Under the pieces are notes generated by a model, which had not been told where the DNA came from, did not search any database, and was given only the letters and a program-made list of their open reading frames with translations. A program made the translations under genes and the position numbers. From positions 247,186-294,064 of the forward strand of contig NZ_LT706966.1 of NCBI RefSeq assembly GCF_900155575.1: DNA of 46,879 nt. Direction: 5' to 3'. This stretch comes from Actinotignum timonense. GTDB lineage: Bacteria; Actinomycetota; Actinomycetes; Actinomycetales; Actinomycetaceae. Every line of letters begins with the position of its first letter. The first letter of the stretch is position 1. Below are positions 1 through 8,905 of the stretch, one piece after another.

Positions 1-414
1 CCCTGGCCGACCCTCCAGCGTATTCACGGGGATTACCACCTCGGTCAGGTGGTGGATGTGCCCGGGCGCGGTTGGGTGGCCCTCGATTTTGAAGGTGAAC
101 CCCTGCGCCCGCTCCCCGAGCGTGTGGCTCCCGACCTCGCCCTGCGTGACGTAGCCGGCATGCTGCGTTCCTTTGATTATGCCGGCGGCCAGGGCGAACG
201 CGATGGCCAGCCCGCCGCTCGCATGCGCGCCTGGACCCGCGCCGCCGAAGGTGCTTTCCTGGCCGGCTACGGCGCGATTCCCACCGAACACCAGCCTCTG
301 CTGCGCGCCCTCCTCCTGGACAAGGCGCTTTACGAAGTTGTATACGAGGTCAATCAGCGCCCCGACTGGATTGATCTGCCCCTGGGCGGGGTCCACCGCC
401 TGCTGGAGAACTAG
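1..414 (+). CDS. Maltokinase, C-terminal part (5' end outside window)
   Basis: The reading frame is open from base 1 and ends with TAG at 412-414; the start lies upstream of the window. The first residues contain HGDYHLGQ, the catalytic loop of the aminoglycoside-phosphotransferase-like kinase fold, followed about 18 residues later by LDFEGEP, the metal-binding DFG-like motif. This pair, plus the location directly before glgB, fits the maltokinase (Pep2/Mak) that makes maltose 1-phosphate for the GlgE alpha-glucan pathway. It may be a free enzyme or the C-terminal half of a TreS-maltokinase fusion; the window does not show which. The function is inferred from motif and context. Confidence 0.85.
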   Translation, partial: PWPTLQRIHGDYHLGQVVDVPGRGWVALDFEGEPLRPLPERVAPDLALRDVAGMLRSFDYAGGQGERDGQPAARMRAWTRAAEGAFLAGYGAIPTEHQPLLRALLLDKALYEVVYEVNQRPDWIDLPLGGVHRLLEN

Positions 415-702
415 CAGCCGGGCAGCTCAGCCCGCCGCGGCTGCGGCGGGCTGCGGCGTCGTCGCCCTTCCACCGTACCCGCCCGCGCCCGCAAGCTCCC
501 CATACCCGACCCCGCACGCTGTCCACGGCAGGCGCCCGCGGCCCGGGATCGCGCATCTTTCAGGTATCCTGGGATATGTAGATAGTCGCGCGGCACTTCC
601 GGAAATTCCGCGGTACCGCTTGGCAGGACACAGCACACCACCGGCGCGCGCGGGTGGTTTCCCGCTCTGACCGCCTACGCTCCATCGTGCAGAGAGGCAC
701 AC
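415..702. other. Intergenic region, maltokinase to glgB
   Basis: These 288 bases hold no convincing gene. The first part is very GC-rich and has short self-complementary runs (CCGCCGCGGCTGCGGCGGG at 431-449), which could form a hairpin after the maltokinase stop. A GCGTCGTCG stretch at 455-463 resembles the dispersed motif described in the findings. The last 12 bases before glgB carry its ribosome binding site. No clear -35/-10 pair was recognised. Confidence 0.5.
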
Positions 703-2985
703 ATGTCTGATTACGTAGAAGTTGATGAAGGCACGCTCGAGGCTGTTTCCAAGGGTTGGTACTACGCACCCCACGATGTCCTCGGCCCCCATTCCAACGG
801 CAGCACCGTCACGATCCGTACCATTCGGCGGCTCGCGGATGCGGTATTTATTGAAACGCTGGACGGGCGGGTGCCGGCCGTGCACGAATACAACGGGATT
901 TGGCGCGCGGTGCTCGATACCCCGAACGTGCCCGATTACCGGGTGGTGGCCTCCTACGGGGGCGTGGAAAGCCGCGGGGATGACCCCTACCGTTTCCTGC
1001 CCACCCTGGGAGAAACCGATATTTACCTGATCTCGGAGGGGCGCCACGAAGAATTGTGGAATGCGCTGGGTGCGCATGTGCGCCACTTCCCCTCGATCCT
1101 CGGGGATGTCACCGGCGTGGCCTTCTCGGTGTGGGCGCCCAATGCGCTCGCCGTGCGGGTGGTTGGTGATTTCAACGGCTGGGATGGTTCGCTGCACGCC
1201 ATGCGTTCCCTGGGTAGCTCCGGGCTGTGGGAACTCTTCGTGCCGGGCGCCGGCGCGGGGGCGCGCTACAAATTCGAAATCCAGTACAAGGATCTGAGCT
1301 GGCACCAGAAGGCCGATCCGATGGCCCGCTACAGCGAAACAGCGCCGTCTACCGCCTCTATCGTCACCGAATCCACCTACGAATGGAACGACGACGCCTG
1401 GATGGCCCAGCGCAATGACCCTGCATCGGGGCCGGTTTCCATTTACGAAGTCCACCTGGGTTCGTGGCGTAAGGGGCTGTCCTACCGGGAGCTCGCCGAC
1501 CAGCTCATCGGGCACGTCAAGTACTGCGGCTTCACCCACGTGGAATTCATGCCGGTGGCGGAGCATCCCTTCACCCCTTCGTGGGGCTACCAGGTGACCG
1601 GGTACTATGCGCCCACCTCGCGCTACGGCACCCCCGATGATCTGCGCTACCTCATTGACCGGCTGCACCAGGCCGGCATCGGGGTAATTACCGACTGGGT
1701 GCCCGCGCATTTCGCCACCGACGAATGGGCGCTGGCGCGTTTCGACGGCCAGGCGCTTTACGAGGATCCGAATCCGCAGCGCGGCTCGCATCCGGATTGG
1801 GGCACGCTGGTCTTTGACTTCGGGCGCCGCGAAGTGCGGAACTTCCTGGTGGCCAATGCGCTGTACTGGCTGGAAGAATTCCATTTCGACGGCATCCGCG
1901 CAGATGCCGTGGCCTCCCTGCTCTACCTGGATTATTCGCGGGAAGCCGGGCAGTGGCAACCCAATATTTACGGCGGGCGGGAAAACCTCGAGGCGATTTC
2001 CTTCCTCCAGGAAGTCACCGCCACCGCCTACCGGCGCAACCCCGGCGTCATGATGATCGCGGAAGAATCCACCTCCTGGCCGGGCGTCACGGCGATGACG
2101 GATAGCGGCGGGCTGGGCTTCGGCCTCAAGTGGAATATGGGCTGGATGAACGACACCATCCGCTACTTCGAGGAAGAGCCGGTCAATCGGCGCTGGCACC
2201 ACGGGGAAATCACGTTCTCCATGGTCTACGCCTATTCGGAGAACTACCTGCTGCCCCTCAGCCACGACGAAGTAGTGCACGGCAAGGGCTCGCTCTACCA
2301 AAAGATGCCCGGCGACGACTGGCAAAAGCGCGCCGGCGTGCGCGAATTACTCGCCTACCAGTGGGCGCACCCGGGTAAGCAGCTCCTGTTCATGGGCCAG
2401 GAATTCGCTCAGATCCGTGAATGGAACGACGACGCATCTCTCGACTGGTGGCTTACCGACCAGCCCGAACACGATGGCATCTTGTCCCTTGTGAAACGGC
2501 TCAACGAGATCTACGTGGATCACCCGGCCCTGTGGAGTGATGATTTCACCCCGCACGGATTCGAATGGATTGACGGATCGGACGCTGATAATAACGTCAT
2601 TACCTTCCTGCGCCGCTCTGCCGATGGCAAGGATGTGGTTGTGGTGGCCTGCAATTTCGCGGGTATCCCCCACCACGATTACCGCATCGGTTTGCCGGCC
2701 GGGGGCACCTGGAAGGAAGTCCTCAATACGGACGCGGTGGAATACGGCGGTTCCGGGGTCGGCAACCTCGGGGAGGTCCACGCGGAGGAGGTCGGCTGGA
2801 ACGGCCGGCCCTATTCGGCCCCGGTGCAGCTTCCCCCGCTCGGGGTGGTCTACCTGCACCACGCGCCGGAGGAAGTTGCGGAGGAGATCGCGGCCGAAGA
2901 TTCCATGCCCGCAGCCGAATCTAGCGAATCCGCAGGTGAAATGGGCGCGGATGGCAAGGAATCCGAGGCAGCCGCAGCCGCCTAA
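703..2985 (+). CDS. glgB: 1,4-alpha-glucan branching enzyme GlgB
   Basis: This 760-residue GH13 enzyme cuts alpha-1,4 chains and re-attaches them by alpha-1,6 bonds, making branches in glycogen. An N-terminal beta-sandwich and a CBM48-like module ([18 protein letters not shown], about residues 140-165) precede the catalytic barrel. The catalytic nucleophile is D401 in GIRADAV and the acid/base E454 in [18 protein letters not shown] is the downstream conserved aspartate region. The last 30 or so residues are an Ala/Glu/Ser-rich tail beyond the usual family end. The ATG at 703 has an AGAGAGG ribosome site five bases upstream. It follows the maltokinase gene, so glycogen or GlgE-type glucan building is the likely role. 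Confidence 0.97.
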   Translation: MSDYVEVDEGTLEAVSKGWYYAPHDVLGPHSNGSTVTIRTIRRLADAVFIETLDGRVPAVHEYNGIWRAVLDTPNVPDYRVVASYGGVESRGDDPYRFLPTLGETDIYLISEGRHEELWNALGAHVRHFPSILGDVTGVAFSVWAPNALAVRVVGDFNGWDGSLHAMRSLGSSGLWELFVPGAGAGARYKFEIQYKDLSWHQKADPMARYSETAPSTASIVTESTYEWNDDAWMAQRNDPASGPVSIYEVHLGSWRKGLSYRELADQLIGHVKYCGFTHVEFMPVAEHPFTPSWGYQVTGYYAPTSRYGTPDDLRYLIDRLHQAGIGVITDWVPAHFATDEWALARFDGQALYEDPNPQRGSHPDWGTLVFDFGRREVRNFLVANALYWLEEFHFDGIRADAVASLLYLDYSREAGQWQPNIYGGRENLEAISFLQEVTATAYRRNPGVMMIAEESTSWPGVTAMTDSGGLGFGLKWNMGWMNDTIRYFEEEPVNRRWHHGEITFSMVYAYSENYLLPLSHDEVVHGKGSLYQKMPGDDWQKRAGVRELLAYQWAHPGKQLLFMGQEFAQIREWNDDASLDWWLTDQPEHDGILSLVKRLNEIYVDHPALWSDDFTPHGFEWIDGSDADNNVITFLRRSADGKDVVVVACNFAGIPHHDYRIGLPAGGTWKEVLNTDAVEYGGSGVGNLGEVHAEEVGWNGRPYSAPVQLPPLGVVYLHHAPEEVAEEIAAEDSMPAAESSESAGEMGADGKESEAAAAA

Positions 2986-3080
2986 AGCGGTCGCCTTATA
3001 GAGGCACCTCCTAAAACAGCCGCCTCAGAGCGCGTGCCGCGTCTTAGCTCCTTCGCGGTGGCGCCTGGCAGCGGCGCAAC

Positions 3081-3120
3081 AGTGGGCCCGGTGATCGACT
3101 ACTCGACCACCGGGCCCACT
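3081..3120. terminator. Terminator-like hairpin after glgB
   Basis: A perfect 13-bp stem (AGTGGGCCCGGTG at 3081-3093 with its complement at 3108-3120) encloses a 14-base loop in which TCG/CGA can add three more pairs. It lies 95 bases after the glgB stop. There is no long T-run after it (CCTTTG follows), so its strength as an intrinsic terminator is uncertain; it could serve both strands. Confidence 0.65.
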
Positions 3121-3137
3121 CCTTTGCCTACGCACAA

Positions 3138-3219
3138 AGTGGTACTGGAGCTACAGCCAACACCCGATTTTCTGTCGTGCAGTACCACTCTGTCAGGCCC
3201 GATGTTCTCCAGTACCACT
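3138..3219. repeat. 82-bp segment with 13-bp terminal inverted repeats
   Basis: AGTGGTACTGGAG at 3138-3150 is exactly inverted as CTCCAGTACCACT at 3207-3219, and a third related copy, CAGTACCACT, sits inside at 3180-3189. The arrangement resembles a miniature element or a set of binding sites. No target duplication is visible at its borders and no coding capacity is evident. It is not recognised as a known family. Confidence 0.5.
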
Positions 3220-3296
3220 ACGCCGGACACACACGCCCTCAGCGCCGACCTGCCGAGCCAAATCGGCCCGAGCCGGCGGCAGCAGGCAGGGGTGTT

Positions 3297-3347
3297 TTTT
3301 CCGAGGTGTACTTCGCATGTACGACAAATGACGTACATCTCGGAAAA
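3297..3347. repeat. 15-bp inverted repeat (hairpin) in glgB-malG gap
   Basis: TTTTCCGAGGTGTAC (3297-3311) pairs with GTACATCTCGGAAAA (3333-3347); the only non-Watson-Crick position is a G:U. Flanking GTG/CAC triplets extend the symmetry with a small bulge. The 21-base loop itself contains GTAC repeats. It could be a terminator (the T-run is within the stem) or an operator; nothing in the sequence decides. Confidence 0.5.
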
Positions 3348-3375
3348 CACATAGTCCCTCCCCGCTGAAGAACCA

Positions 3376-3423
3376 ATAACCCGGACTTTCCTCGGCGTAT
3401 CACCGAGCGAAAGTCCGGGTTAT
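3376..3423 (-). terminator. Rho-independent terminator of the malEFG operon
   Basis: A perfect 15-bp stem (3376-3390 with 3409-3423), extended by a CTCGG/CCGAG inner stem with one bulged C, lies 26 bases after the malG stop codon. On the minus strand it is followed by TTGGTTCTTC, a loosely T-rich tract. Confidence 0.75.
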
Positions 3424-3449
3424 GAGCAACTATTTCGGGTGCGGCCAGG

Positions 3450-4454
3450 CTACCCCTTCACCGACCCACCGGTCAGTCCCGAAACGATGTAGCGCTGCAG
3501 GAAGAGGAAGAGGAGCAGAATCGGGAGTGCGGAGATGACCGCGCCGGCTGTGAACCAGCCCCACTGTTTCTCATTGCCGCCCACCCAAATATTCATGCCG
3601 ATGGCCAGGGTCCAGTTCTCTTCTTTGGAGAGAATCGTGGAGGCCAGGATGAAATCGTTGAAGGCTCCGATGAAGGCTAGCAGCCCCACCACCGCGAGGA
3701 TCGGAGTCACCAGCGGGAGCACGATGGTCCAGTAGACCTGCGAATGGCTAGCGCCGTCGATCTTCGCGGCTTCGTCCAGCTCCATCGGGATGGAGTTGAA
3801 AGTGCCGTACATGAGGAAGGTATTGGCGCCCAAAGCCCCGCCCAGGTACACGCAGATGAGCGAGAGCTTGGAATCCAGGCCGAGTACCGGCACGATCTCA
3901 CCCAGCTGGCTGAGCAGCAAGAAGATTGCCACGAAGGCCAGCAGCTGCGGGAACATCTGGATGACCATGAGGGCCAGCAGCCCGCCCTTGCGCCCCCGGA
4001 AGCGGAAGCGCGAAAATGCGTAGGCCGCGGCCGCGCCCATGAGCACCGCCCCCAGCGCGGAGAAAATCCCGATCTCCAGGGTATTGGCGAACCAGCGCCA
4101 GAACATCGTTGAGCTGCCTAGCTGGGCGAAGTTCTGGGTGGAGATCTCCGAGAAGAGGGAGTTCGCCGAGGTCAGCGTCGTTTTGGTATTCGGGTTGAGG
4201 GCCGCGGAGAGCACGTAGATAATCGGGAAAGCCGAATAGACGACGGCGAAAAGCCCGACCAGGTGCCGGAAGCCCACTTGGGAAAACCAGCGCCCGAAAC
4301 TCACCTTATTGTGGTGGCGTTCCCTATGGCTGATCTTTTCCTCGATCACGGGAACAGCGCCGCGCGCGGTCACGCCCGCGCCACCGGATGCCGCGCCGCG
4401 CCCGGACGCGCCAGCGCCGCCGGGAACCGCCATAACTGTAGATTCGCTTGCCAT
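3450..4454 (-). CDS. malG: Maltose-type ABC transporter permease MalG
   Basis: This 334-residue inner-membrane protein forms, with MalF, the channel of a malto-oligosaccharide importer. Residues 1-55 are an Ala/Gly-rich then basic cytoplasmic extension longer than usual; the first membrane helix is about residues 63-86. The EAA loop that docks the ATPase begins near residue 228 (DEAAKIDGA), followed by further hydrophobic helices. The start ATG overlaps the malF stop by one base (TAATG), so the two are translationally coupled. No ATP-binding subunit (MalK/MsmX type) is present here, so a shared ATPase encoded elsewhere probably energises it. Confidence 0.93.
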   Translation of the reverse strand: MASESTVMAVPGGAGASGRGAASGGAGVTARGAVPVIEEKISHRERHHNKVSFGRWFSQVGFRHLVGLFAVVYSAFPIIYVLSAALNPNTKTTLTSANSLFSEISTQNFAQLGSSTMFWRWFANTLEIGIFSALGAVLMGAAAAYAFSRFRFRGRKGGLLALMVIQMFPQLLAFVAIFLLLSQLGEIVPVLGLDSKLSLICVYLGGALGANTFLMYGTFNSIPMELDEAAKIDGASHSQVYWTIVLPLVTPILAVVGLLAFIGAFNDFILASTILSKEENWTLAIGMNIWVGGNEKQWGWFTAGAVISALPILLLFLFLQRYIVSGLTGGSVKG

Positions 4455-6067
4455 TACTGTGCCCCCTCAATTGAACGCGAGCGCCGGAAGCTGATGAGGG
4501 AAATCGTGCCGACGATGACGAAGATGAGGATGGACATGGCCGAAGCCAGCCCGTAGTTCTTCGTTGCCGCGCCCGACAGCCCGGAAATCTGGTACACCAT
4601 CGAAATGAGGATGTCCGTGGACCCCACCGGCACCGAGGCGTCCGCGAATTGCGGGCCGCCGCGGGTGAGCATGTAGATGAGGTTGAAGTTATTGAAGTTG
4701 AAGGCGAAGGAGGAGATGAGCAGCGGGGTTACCTGGATCATGAGCTGCGGCAAGGTGATATACCGCCACCGCTTGAATCCGCCCGCCCCGTCAATCTCCG
4801 CCGCCTCGTTGAGTTCGGAGGGAATGGATTGCAGCGCCCCGGTGCAGATGAGGAACATGTAGGGGAAGCCCATCCACAAATTCACCAGGATCACGGACAG
4901 CTTGGCCAGCCACGGATCGGTGAGCCACCCGATCTCCGCACCCCCGAAGAGCACCTGGTTGAAGAACCCGTACTTTGGGTTGAGCATGCCGGCGAAGAGG
5001 AAAGCCGTCATAAAGGAGGGGAAAGCGTAGGGCAGCAGCATAATCGTGCGGTAGATTTTGCGCCCGCGCATCCGCTCATCATTCATGACCAGCGCGAAGA
5101 ACATGCCCAGCAGGAAGGTGGTCGCCACCGAGAGGAAGGCGAAAGCGAACGTCCACACCAGCACCTTGAGGAAGGGGCTGGCATAGCGGGCATCCCCGAA
5201 GGCATCGGCGAAGTTCTTGAAGCCAACCGTCACCCGCCAACCGGTATTGAGAGTTTCACCGTCGTCGGCCCGGTAGAAGCCATCGCTGGAATCAGCGTGA
5301 TAGACCTTGCCGGTGGTGATATCCGTGAGGGTATCGGCCGCCGCATCGTGCTTGAGGGTTGATTGGAAAACAAAGCCGGTTGTGGCTGTTTGGGTTCCAA
5401 TAAACCCATCTCCCGGGTCTTCGCTCATGGGAACGCGCAGCGCGGTGATCTCCGCCTGGCGCGCCCCGATCTGGGCGGGCGTGAGGATCTCATACCCGGG
5501 CACCTCGGTGATGCGCTTGCCATTAACCTGGGCATTTTTCGCGGGTACGAAGGGAGCTTCCTCGGTGCCCACGAGCACTGCGCCGTCGTCGTTCACAATA
5601 GCGAAGCCGAGTTCCCCACCGGCGTCCACGACCGCGAGGGGGTACTGCGCGCTGCCTTCGACCCGCTGGGTGGAGGTGAGCAGCAGTGCCTCGGTGGCGC
5701 GTTCTTTGGTGAGCATATGGCGGTCGCCGTAGTTGGTGAACGCGATGTAGCCGGTGTAGAGGATAACGAACACCTGGAAAATCGCGAGGAAAACCAGCCC
5801 CGGCGTGAGGTACTTGGGGGCCAGGTGCTTCCGCGAGAAATACACGTAATCCACGATGACGAGCAGCACCGTGAAAACGGCCACCAGAATCCACGATCCT
5901 TCGTTGAACGCCGCCGCGATAATGTAGATCCCCAGCGCATTGACCAGCGCCATGAGGACCAGCTTGATAATAAAACCAACCGACCAGGTGCGCGCGTGCG
6001 AGCTTCCCACCACCGGGATTTTCTTCTCGGCGCGGCGCCCGGCCCGGTTCTCCGTTTCCGTACTCAT
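4454..6067 (-). CDS. malF: Maltose-type ABC transporter permease MalF
   Basis: This 537-residue membrane protein has an N-terminal set of hydrophobic helices (about residues 30-110). A large extracytoplasmic insertion follows at about 110-295, matching the extra loop typical of MalF. The conserved permease core comes next, with an EAA motif at about residue 420 (NEAAEIDGA). Later segments such as MLTRGGPQ are typical of sugar-permease family members. It lies between malE and malG in the same direction; a hairpin separates it from malE. Substrate as maltose or malto-oligosaccharide is inferred from the MalF-type loop and the neighbouring alpha-glucosidase and branching enzyme. Confidence 0.93.
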   Translation of the reverse strand: MSTETENRAGRRAEKKIPVVGSSHARTWSVGFIIKLVLMALVNALGIYIIAAAFNEGSWILVAVFTVLLVIVDYVYFSRKHLAPKYLTPGLVFLAIFQVFVILYTGYIAFTNYGDRHMLTKERATEALLLTSTQRVEGSAQYPLAVVDAGGELGFAIVNDDGAVLVGTEEAPFVPAKNAQVNGKRITEVPGYEILTPAQIGARQAEITALRVPMSEDPGDGFIGTQTATTGFVFQSTLKHDAAADTLTDITTGKVYHADSSDGFYRADDGETLNTGWRVTVGFKNFADAFGDARYASPFLKVLVWTFAFAFLSVATTFLLGMFFALVMNDERMRGRKIYRTIMLLPYAFPSFMTAFLFAGMLNPKYGFFNQVLFGGAEIGWLTDPWLAKLSVILVNLWMGFPYMFLICTGALQSIPSELNEAAEIDGAGGFKRWRYITLPQLMIQVTPLLISSFAFNFNNFNLIYMLTRGGPQFADASVPVGSTDILISMVYQISGLSGAATKNYGLASAMSILIFVIVGTISLISFRRSRSIEGAQ

Positions 6068-6084
6068 GACTTACCTCTTCGCTG

Positions 6085-6124
6085 ACGCGAGGGTGACCCG
6101 GAAACCTCCGAGCCACCCTCGCGT
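6085..6124 (-). terminator. Intercistronic hairpin between malE and malF
   Basis: An 11-bp perfect inverted repeat (6085-6095 with 6114-6124) lies in the 64-base gap between the malE stop and the malF start. It lacks a T-run. Such a hairpin would lower read-through into malF or protect the malE message, giving more binding protein than permease, as is known for other binding-protein operons. This role is inferred. Confidence 0.6.
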
Positions 6125-6131
6125 TCGCAGC

Positions 6132-7382
6132 TTACTTGGCTAGTTCTGCCTGCAGATTCTGGATGAGGCTCTGCCATGCGGCCACCGGTTCGGCGCCGTC
6201 AATGATCTGAGCTTCGGTGACGCCCCAGGGCACCCACACCGCACCCATTTCGGGGATGGTGGGCATCGGCTGGGCGCCTTCGGCAGCCTTGGCGAAGCCT
6301 GCGGTGACTTCATCCTTCTGGGCTTCCTGAGCCGCGGCGGTCAGCGCCGGGAGGCGGTTGCCGGCCTTGTAAATATCCAGCTGCACCTCCGGGGTGGCCA
6401 TGTAATCAACGAGGAACTGGTTGGCCACAATCTGGTTCTTGGACTGCGCGGAAACATAGAAGCCCTGCACGCCCACGAGCGGGGTAGCCGCCTTGGGGCC
6501 GGGCGCCGGAATCGGCTCCACCGCGACCTTGAGGCCGGCGCTGCGGAAGTCCTCAATCATCCACGGGCCGCCCAGGATATAGGGCGATTCACCCTTCTTG
6601 AACGCATCAACCGCAATATCGTAGGTCATCGCGGTTTCGAAAACGCCGGCCTTGCCCTGCTCACTCAGCCAGGTGGCGAAAGCTTCGCCATTGGCCCCGC
6701 CCATGCCAAGGTTCTTCGAGGTGGAACCGTCCGCATTCGTCTCAAAAACGGGCGCCCCGAAGGACTGCTGGAAGGGGTAATAGGTGTAAGGATCGCCCTT
6801 ATCGGTGGTCTGGACGAGGAAGGGGTACTTCACGCCGGCTTCCTTGCCCTTGGCGATCATCTCATCGAAAGTGGCCGGGGTGGAATCCGCCAGCGCGGTA
6901 TTGCGGATGAGCGCGAGGTTCTCCAGCGCGTAGGGCAGACCGTACAGGTTCCCGCCGGTGGAGAAGGCCGTGGTGGCCACGTCATTGAAGTCCTTGGCCT
7001 TATCGCCTAATTCGATGGGGGCGACGACGCCGTTCGCCACGAACTCACCGAGCCAATCATTGGCACCCACGGTGATATCCGGGCCCTGACCGTTGGAGAC
7101 CTGGGTGAGGAACTCCGCGCGCACATCCCCGAATTCCTTGACCACGAGCTCCACGTGGTTGCCGGTTTCCGATTCGAATTTCTTCGCGGCGCTTTCCAAG
7201 GCCGGCTGGCGGTTGGAATCAGTCCACACCGTAATGGTGGCCCCGCCACCGGCTGCCGGTGCTGCCGAGGTGGCTCCGGCAGGTGCTTCGCTCTTATCAG
7301 CCGAACCGCCGTTGCCACCGCAGGCGCCTAAAACAAACGCCAGCGCGGATACCGCGGCCATCGCGCTTATGCTCCGTCGCAT
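6132..7382 (-). CDS. malE: Maltose/maltodextrin-binding lipoprotein MalE
   Basis: This 416-residue extracellular solute-binding protein (family 1) captures malto-oligosaccharides for the MalFG channel. The signal peptide ends in a lipobox (VLGAC) with the lipidated cysteine at residue 21; a Gly/Ser/Ala-rich linker follows to about residue 48, then the mature fold begins with ITVWTDSNRQ. ATG at 7382 is preceded by AAGGAG with good spacing. It is the first gene of the operon and divergent from the LacI-family gene, which probably controls it. Confidence 0.94.
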   Translation of the reverse strand: MRRSISAMAAVSALAFVLGACGGNGGSADKSEAPAGATSAAPAAGGGATITVWTDSNRQPALESAAKKFESETGNHVELVVKEFGDVRAEFLTQVSNGQGPDITVGANDWLGEFVANGVVAPIELGDKAKDFNDVATTAFSTGGNLYGLPYALENLALIRNTALADSTPATFDEMIAKGKEAGVKYPFLVQTTDKGDPYTYYPFQQSFGAPVFETNADGSTSKNLGMGGANGEAFATWLSEQGKAGVFETAMTYDIAVDAFKKGESPYILGGPWMIEDFRSAGLKVAVEPIPAPGPKAATPLVGVQGFYVSAQSKNQIVANQFLVDYMATPEVQLDIYKAGNRLPALTAAAQEAQKDEVTAGFAKAAEGAQPMPTIPEMGAVWVPWGVTEAQIIDGAEPVAAWQSLIQNLQAELAK

Positions 7383-7783
7383 CTTTACTCCTTGCGTTGA
7401 TTCTTCGCTACGCGGGATCGCACCATCACGCTCCCCGTTATCTCTGAGGGTAGCGCATCATTCGGTAATTTTCACCCCTTTTTGCAGCCTTTTTTACGCC
7501 TTTACATACCGGAGGTTGGTTAGTGTGGAATTTTCCGCGGTTTTACGGGCTTTGCGGGCCGCGCTGTTTTTAGAAATACTTTCACGGTTGGGGTGGCGGC
7601 GGGCGGGGAGCTGCGTCGTCGTGCTGTACCGTGACGGGGCGGAAACAGAAGTACGGCGGGACGTTCCCACCGCTCCGCACATCCAGCCGCGCACCGCACC
7701 GCTGGAGTTTTCAGAAAAGCCTCAGTACGATGTTGCACGACGGCGCGCACCGCGCCGACCAGCACAAGGACGTCTCGGTACCC
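7383..7783. promoter_or_regulatory. Divergent control region malE / LacI-family regulator
   Basis: This 401-base region lies between two divergent starts and must hold the promoters of the mal operon and of the regulator. The malE-proximal part is A/T-richer (runs near 7485-7500). A 7-bp palindrome with a 3-base centre (CGGCGCG CAC CGCGCCG, 7741-7757) lies 27 bases before the regulator ATG and could be an operator or a leader hairpin. GGGAGCTGCGTCGTCGT at 7606-7622 is a copy of the dispersed 17-mer. No canonical LacI operator was identified with certainty. Confidence 0.55.
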
Positions 7784-8893
7784 ATGAGTAAAATTCGCAT
7801 GCAAGATGTTGCCACCCACGCGGGGGTGTCCGTGGCGACCGTATCGCGCGTGATTAACCAGAAGGGCAATGTCAGCGAGGATACGCGCACCGCGGTGCTG
7901 GCGGCCCTCGATATGCTCGGCTACGAGCGCCCGCCGCGCCTGAGCGAGGCGAGCGGAACCGTGGGTCTGCTGCTCCCCGAACTAACCAACCCCATTTTCC
8001 CGGTGTTCTACCAGGAGCTCGAACGCGAATTCACCGCCGCCGGGTACACCACCACCCTGGCCACCCAGGCGCCCGGCGCCCTCACCGAGGACGAAGCGGT
8101 CGCTTCGCTCACCGCCCGCGACGTGTGCGGGCTGGTTTTTGTATCGGGGATGCACGCGGATTCCAAGGCCTCGCCGGAGCGGTACGTGCGGCTGGCCGAA
8201 CGCCTCCCCTTCGTCACGATTAACGGCGCGAATCCGCGGGTTCCGGCCCCTGATTTTTCTACCGACGACGCCGAATCCATGCGGCAGGCGGTGCGGCTCC
8301 TGGCCGGGCTCGGGCACAGCCGCATCGGTTTGGGTATCGGGCAGCGCCGCTATATTCCCGGCCAGCGTAAAGAACAGGGCTTTGGCGAGGCGATCTCCCA
8401 GATGCTGCCCGGCGCCGATGTGATTGTTGCAGAAACTTTTTTCACGGCTCACGGCGGGGCGCGAGCGGCCGAAGCCCTACTGGCGCGCGGCTGCACGGCC
8501 ATGGTGTTCGGCTCGGACATCATGGCGCTCGGCGCGATTGATGCCCTGGAGCGGCGCGGGGTGCGGGTGCCCGAGGATGTCTCGATTGTTGGTTTTGATG
8601 ATTCGCCGCTCATTCGGTTTATGCGCCCGGCGCTCACGACCCTGCGCCAGCCGGTGGCGGCCATCGCCCACGCGGCCTGCGCTACCCTGCGGGCCGCCAT
8701 GGAAGATTTTGCGCCGGCACAGCGCACGAAGGCGGGAGCCTCCATGAGCTTCCCGGCCGAATTGCTGGTGCGTTCCACCACCGCGGGTGCGCCACTTGCG
8801 GCGCCCGGTGCGGAAACTGCCGGCACGGCCCGCGCAACCGGTGCGGCGCCCGCGCACATTAGCGCGCCCGCGCCCTCCTCCACCTCCAACTGA
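7784..8893 (+). CDS. LacI-family transcriptional regulator (probable mal repressor)
   Basis: This 369-residue regulator has a LacI helix-turn-helix at residues 5-25 (MQDVATHAGVSVATVSRVIN), a hinge helix and a periplasmic-binding-protein-like effector domain (VGLLLPELTNPIFP, SIVGFDDSPL). The frame stays open 51 codons upstream, but the ATG at 7784 matches the family N-terminus; AAGGA lies 13 bases upstream, a rather long spacing. The C-terminal 30-40 residues are an Ala/Pro/Thr-rich tail not seen in most family members. It sits between malE (divergent) and the alpha-glucosidase (12 bases downstream), so regulation of malto-oligosaccharide use is the natural inference. Confidence 0.9.
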   Translation: MSKIRMQDVATHAGVSVATVSRVINQKGNVSEDTRTAVLAALDMLGYERPPRLSEASGTVGLLLPELTNPIFPVFYQELEREFTAAGYTTTLATQAPGALTEDEAVASLTARDVCGLVFVSGMHADSKASPERYVRLAERLPFVTINGANPRVPAPDFSTDDAESMRQAVRLLAGLGHSRIGLGIGQRRYIPGQRKEQGFGEAISQMLPGADVIVAETFFTAHGGARAAEALLARGCTAMVFGSDIMALGAIDALERRGVRVPEDVSIVGFDDSPLIRFMRPALTTLRQPVAAIAHAACATLRAAMEDFAPAQRTKAGASMSFPAELLVRSTTAGAPLAAPGAETAGTARATGAAPAHISAPAPSSTSN

Positions 8894-8905
8894 AAGGACA
8901 CCGCT

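Larger units (their letters stand above)
2986..3449. other. Repeat-rich intergenic region between convergent glgB and malG
   Basis: This 464-base gap has no convincing gene; the short open frames in it on both strands lack ribosome sites and family character. It contains, left to right, a strong hairpin (3081-3120), a short segment bounded by 13-bp inverted repeats (3138-3219), a second inverted repeat (3297-3347) and a terminator hairpin (3376-3423). Each is listed separately. Confidence 0.6.

Noticed and set aside
427-2325. 632-codon minus-strand frame opposite glgB
   Set aside because: Antisense shadow of glgB; the same applies to similar long frames opposite the alpha-glucosidase (8477-10471), atpD (24547-25977), rho (36027-38141) and lysA (41679-43217).
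3034-3354. Open frames on both strands in the glgB-malG gap
   Set aside because: They cross the terminator hairpin and the inverted repeats, have no ribosome site and no protein-like pattern.
7631-7783. N-terminal extension of the LacI-family regulator
   Set aside because: The extra 51 codons lie in the promoter region and have no similarity to the family; ATG at 7784 gives the normal HTH start.
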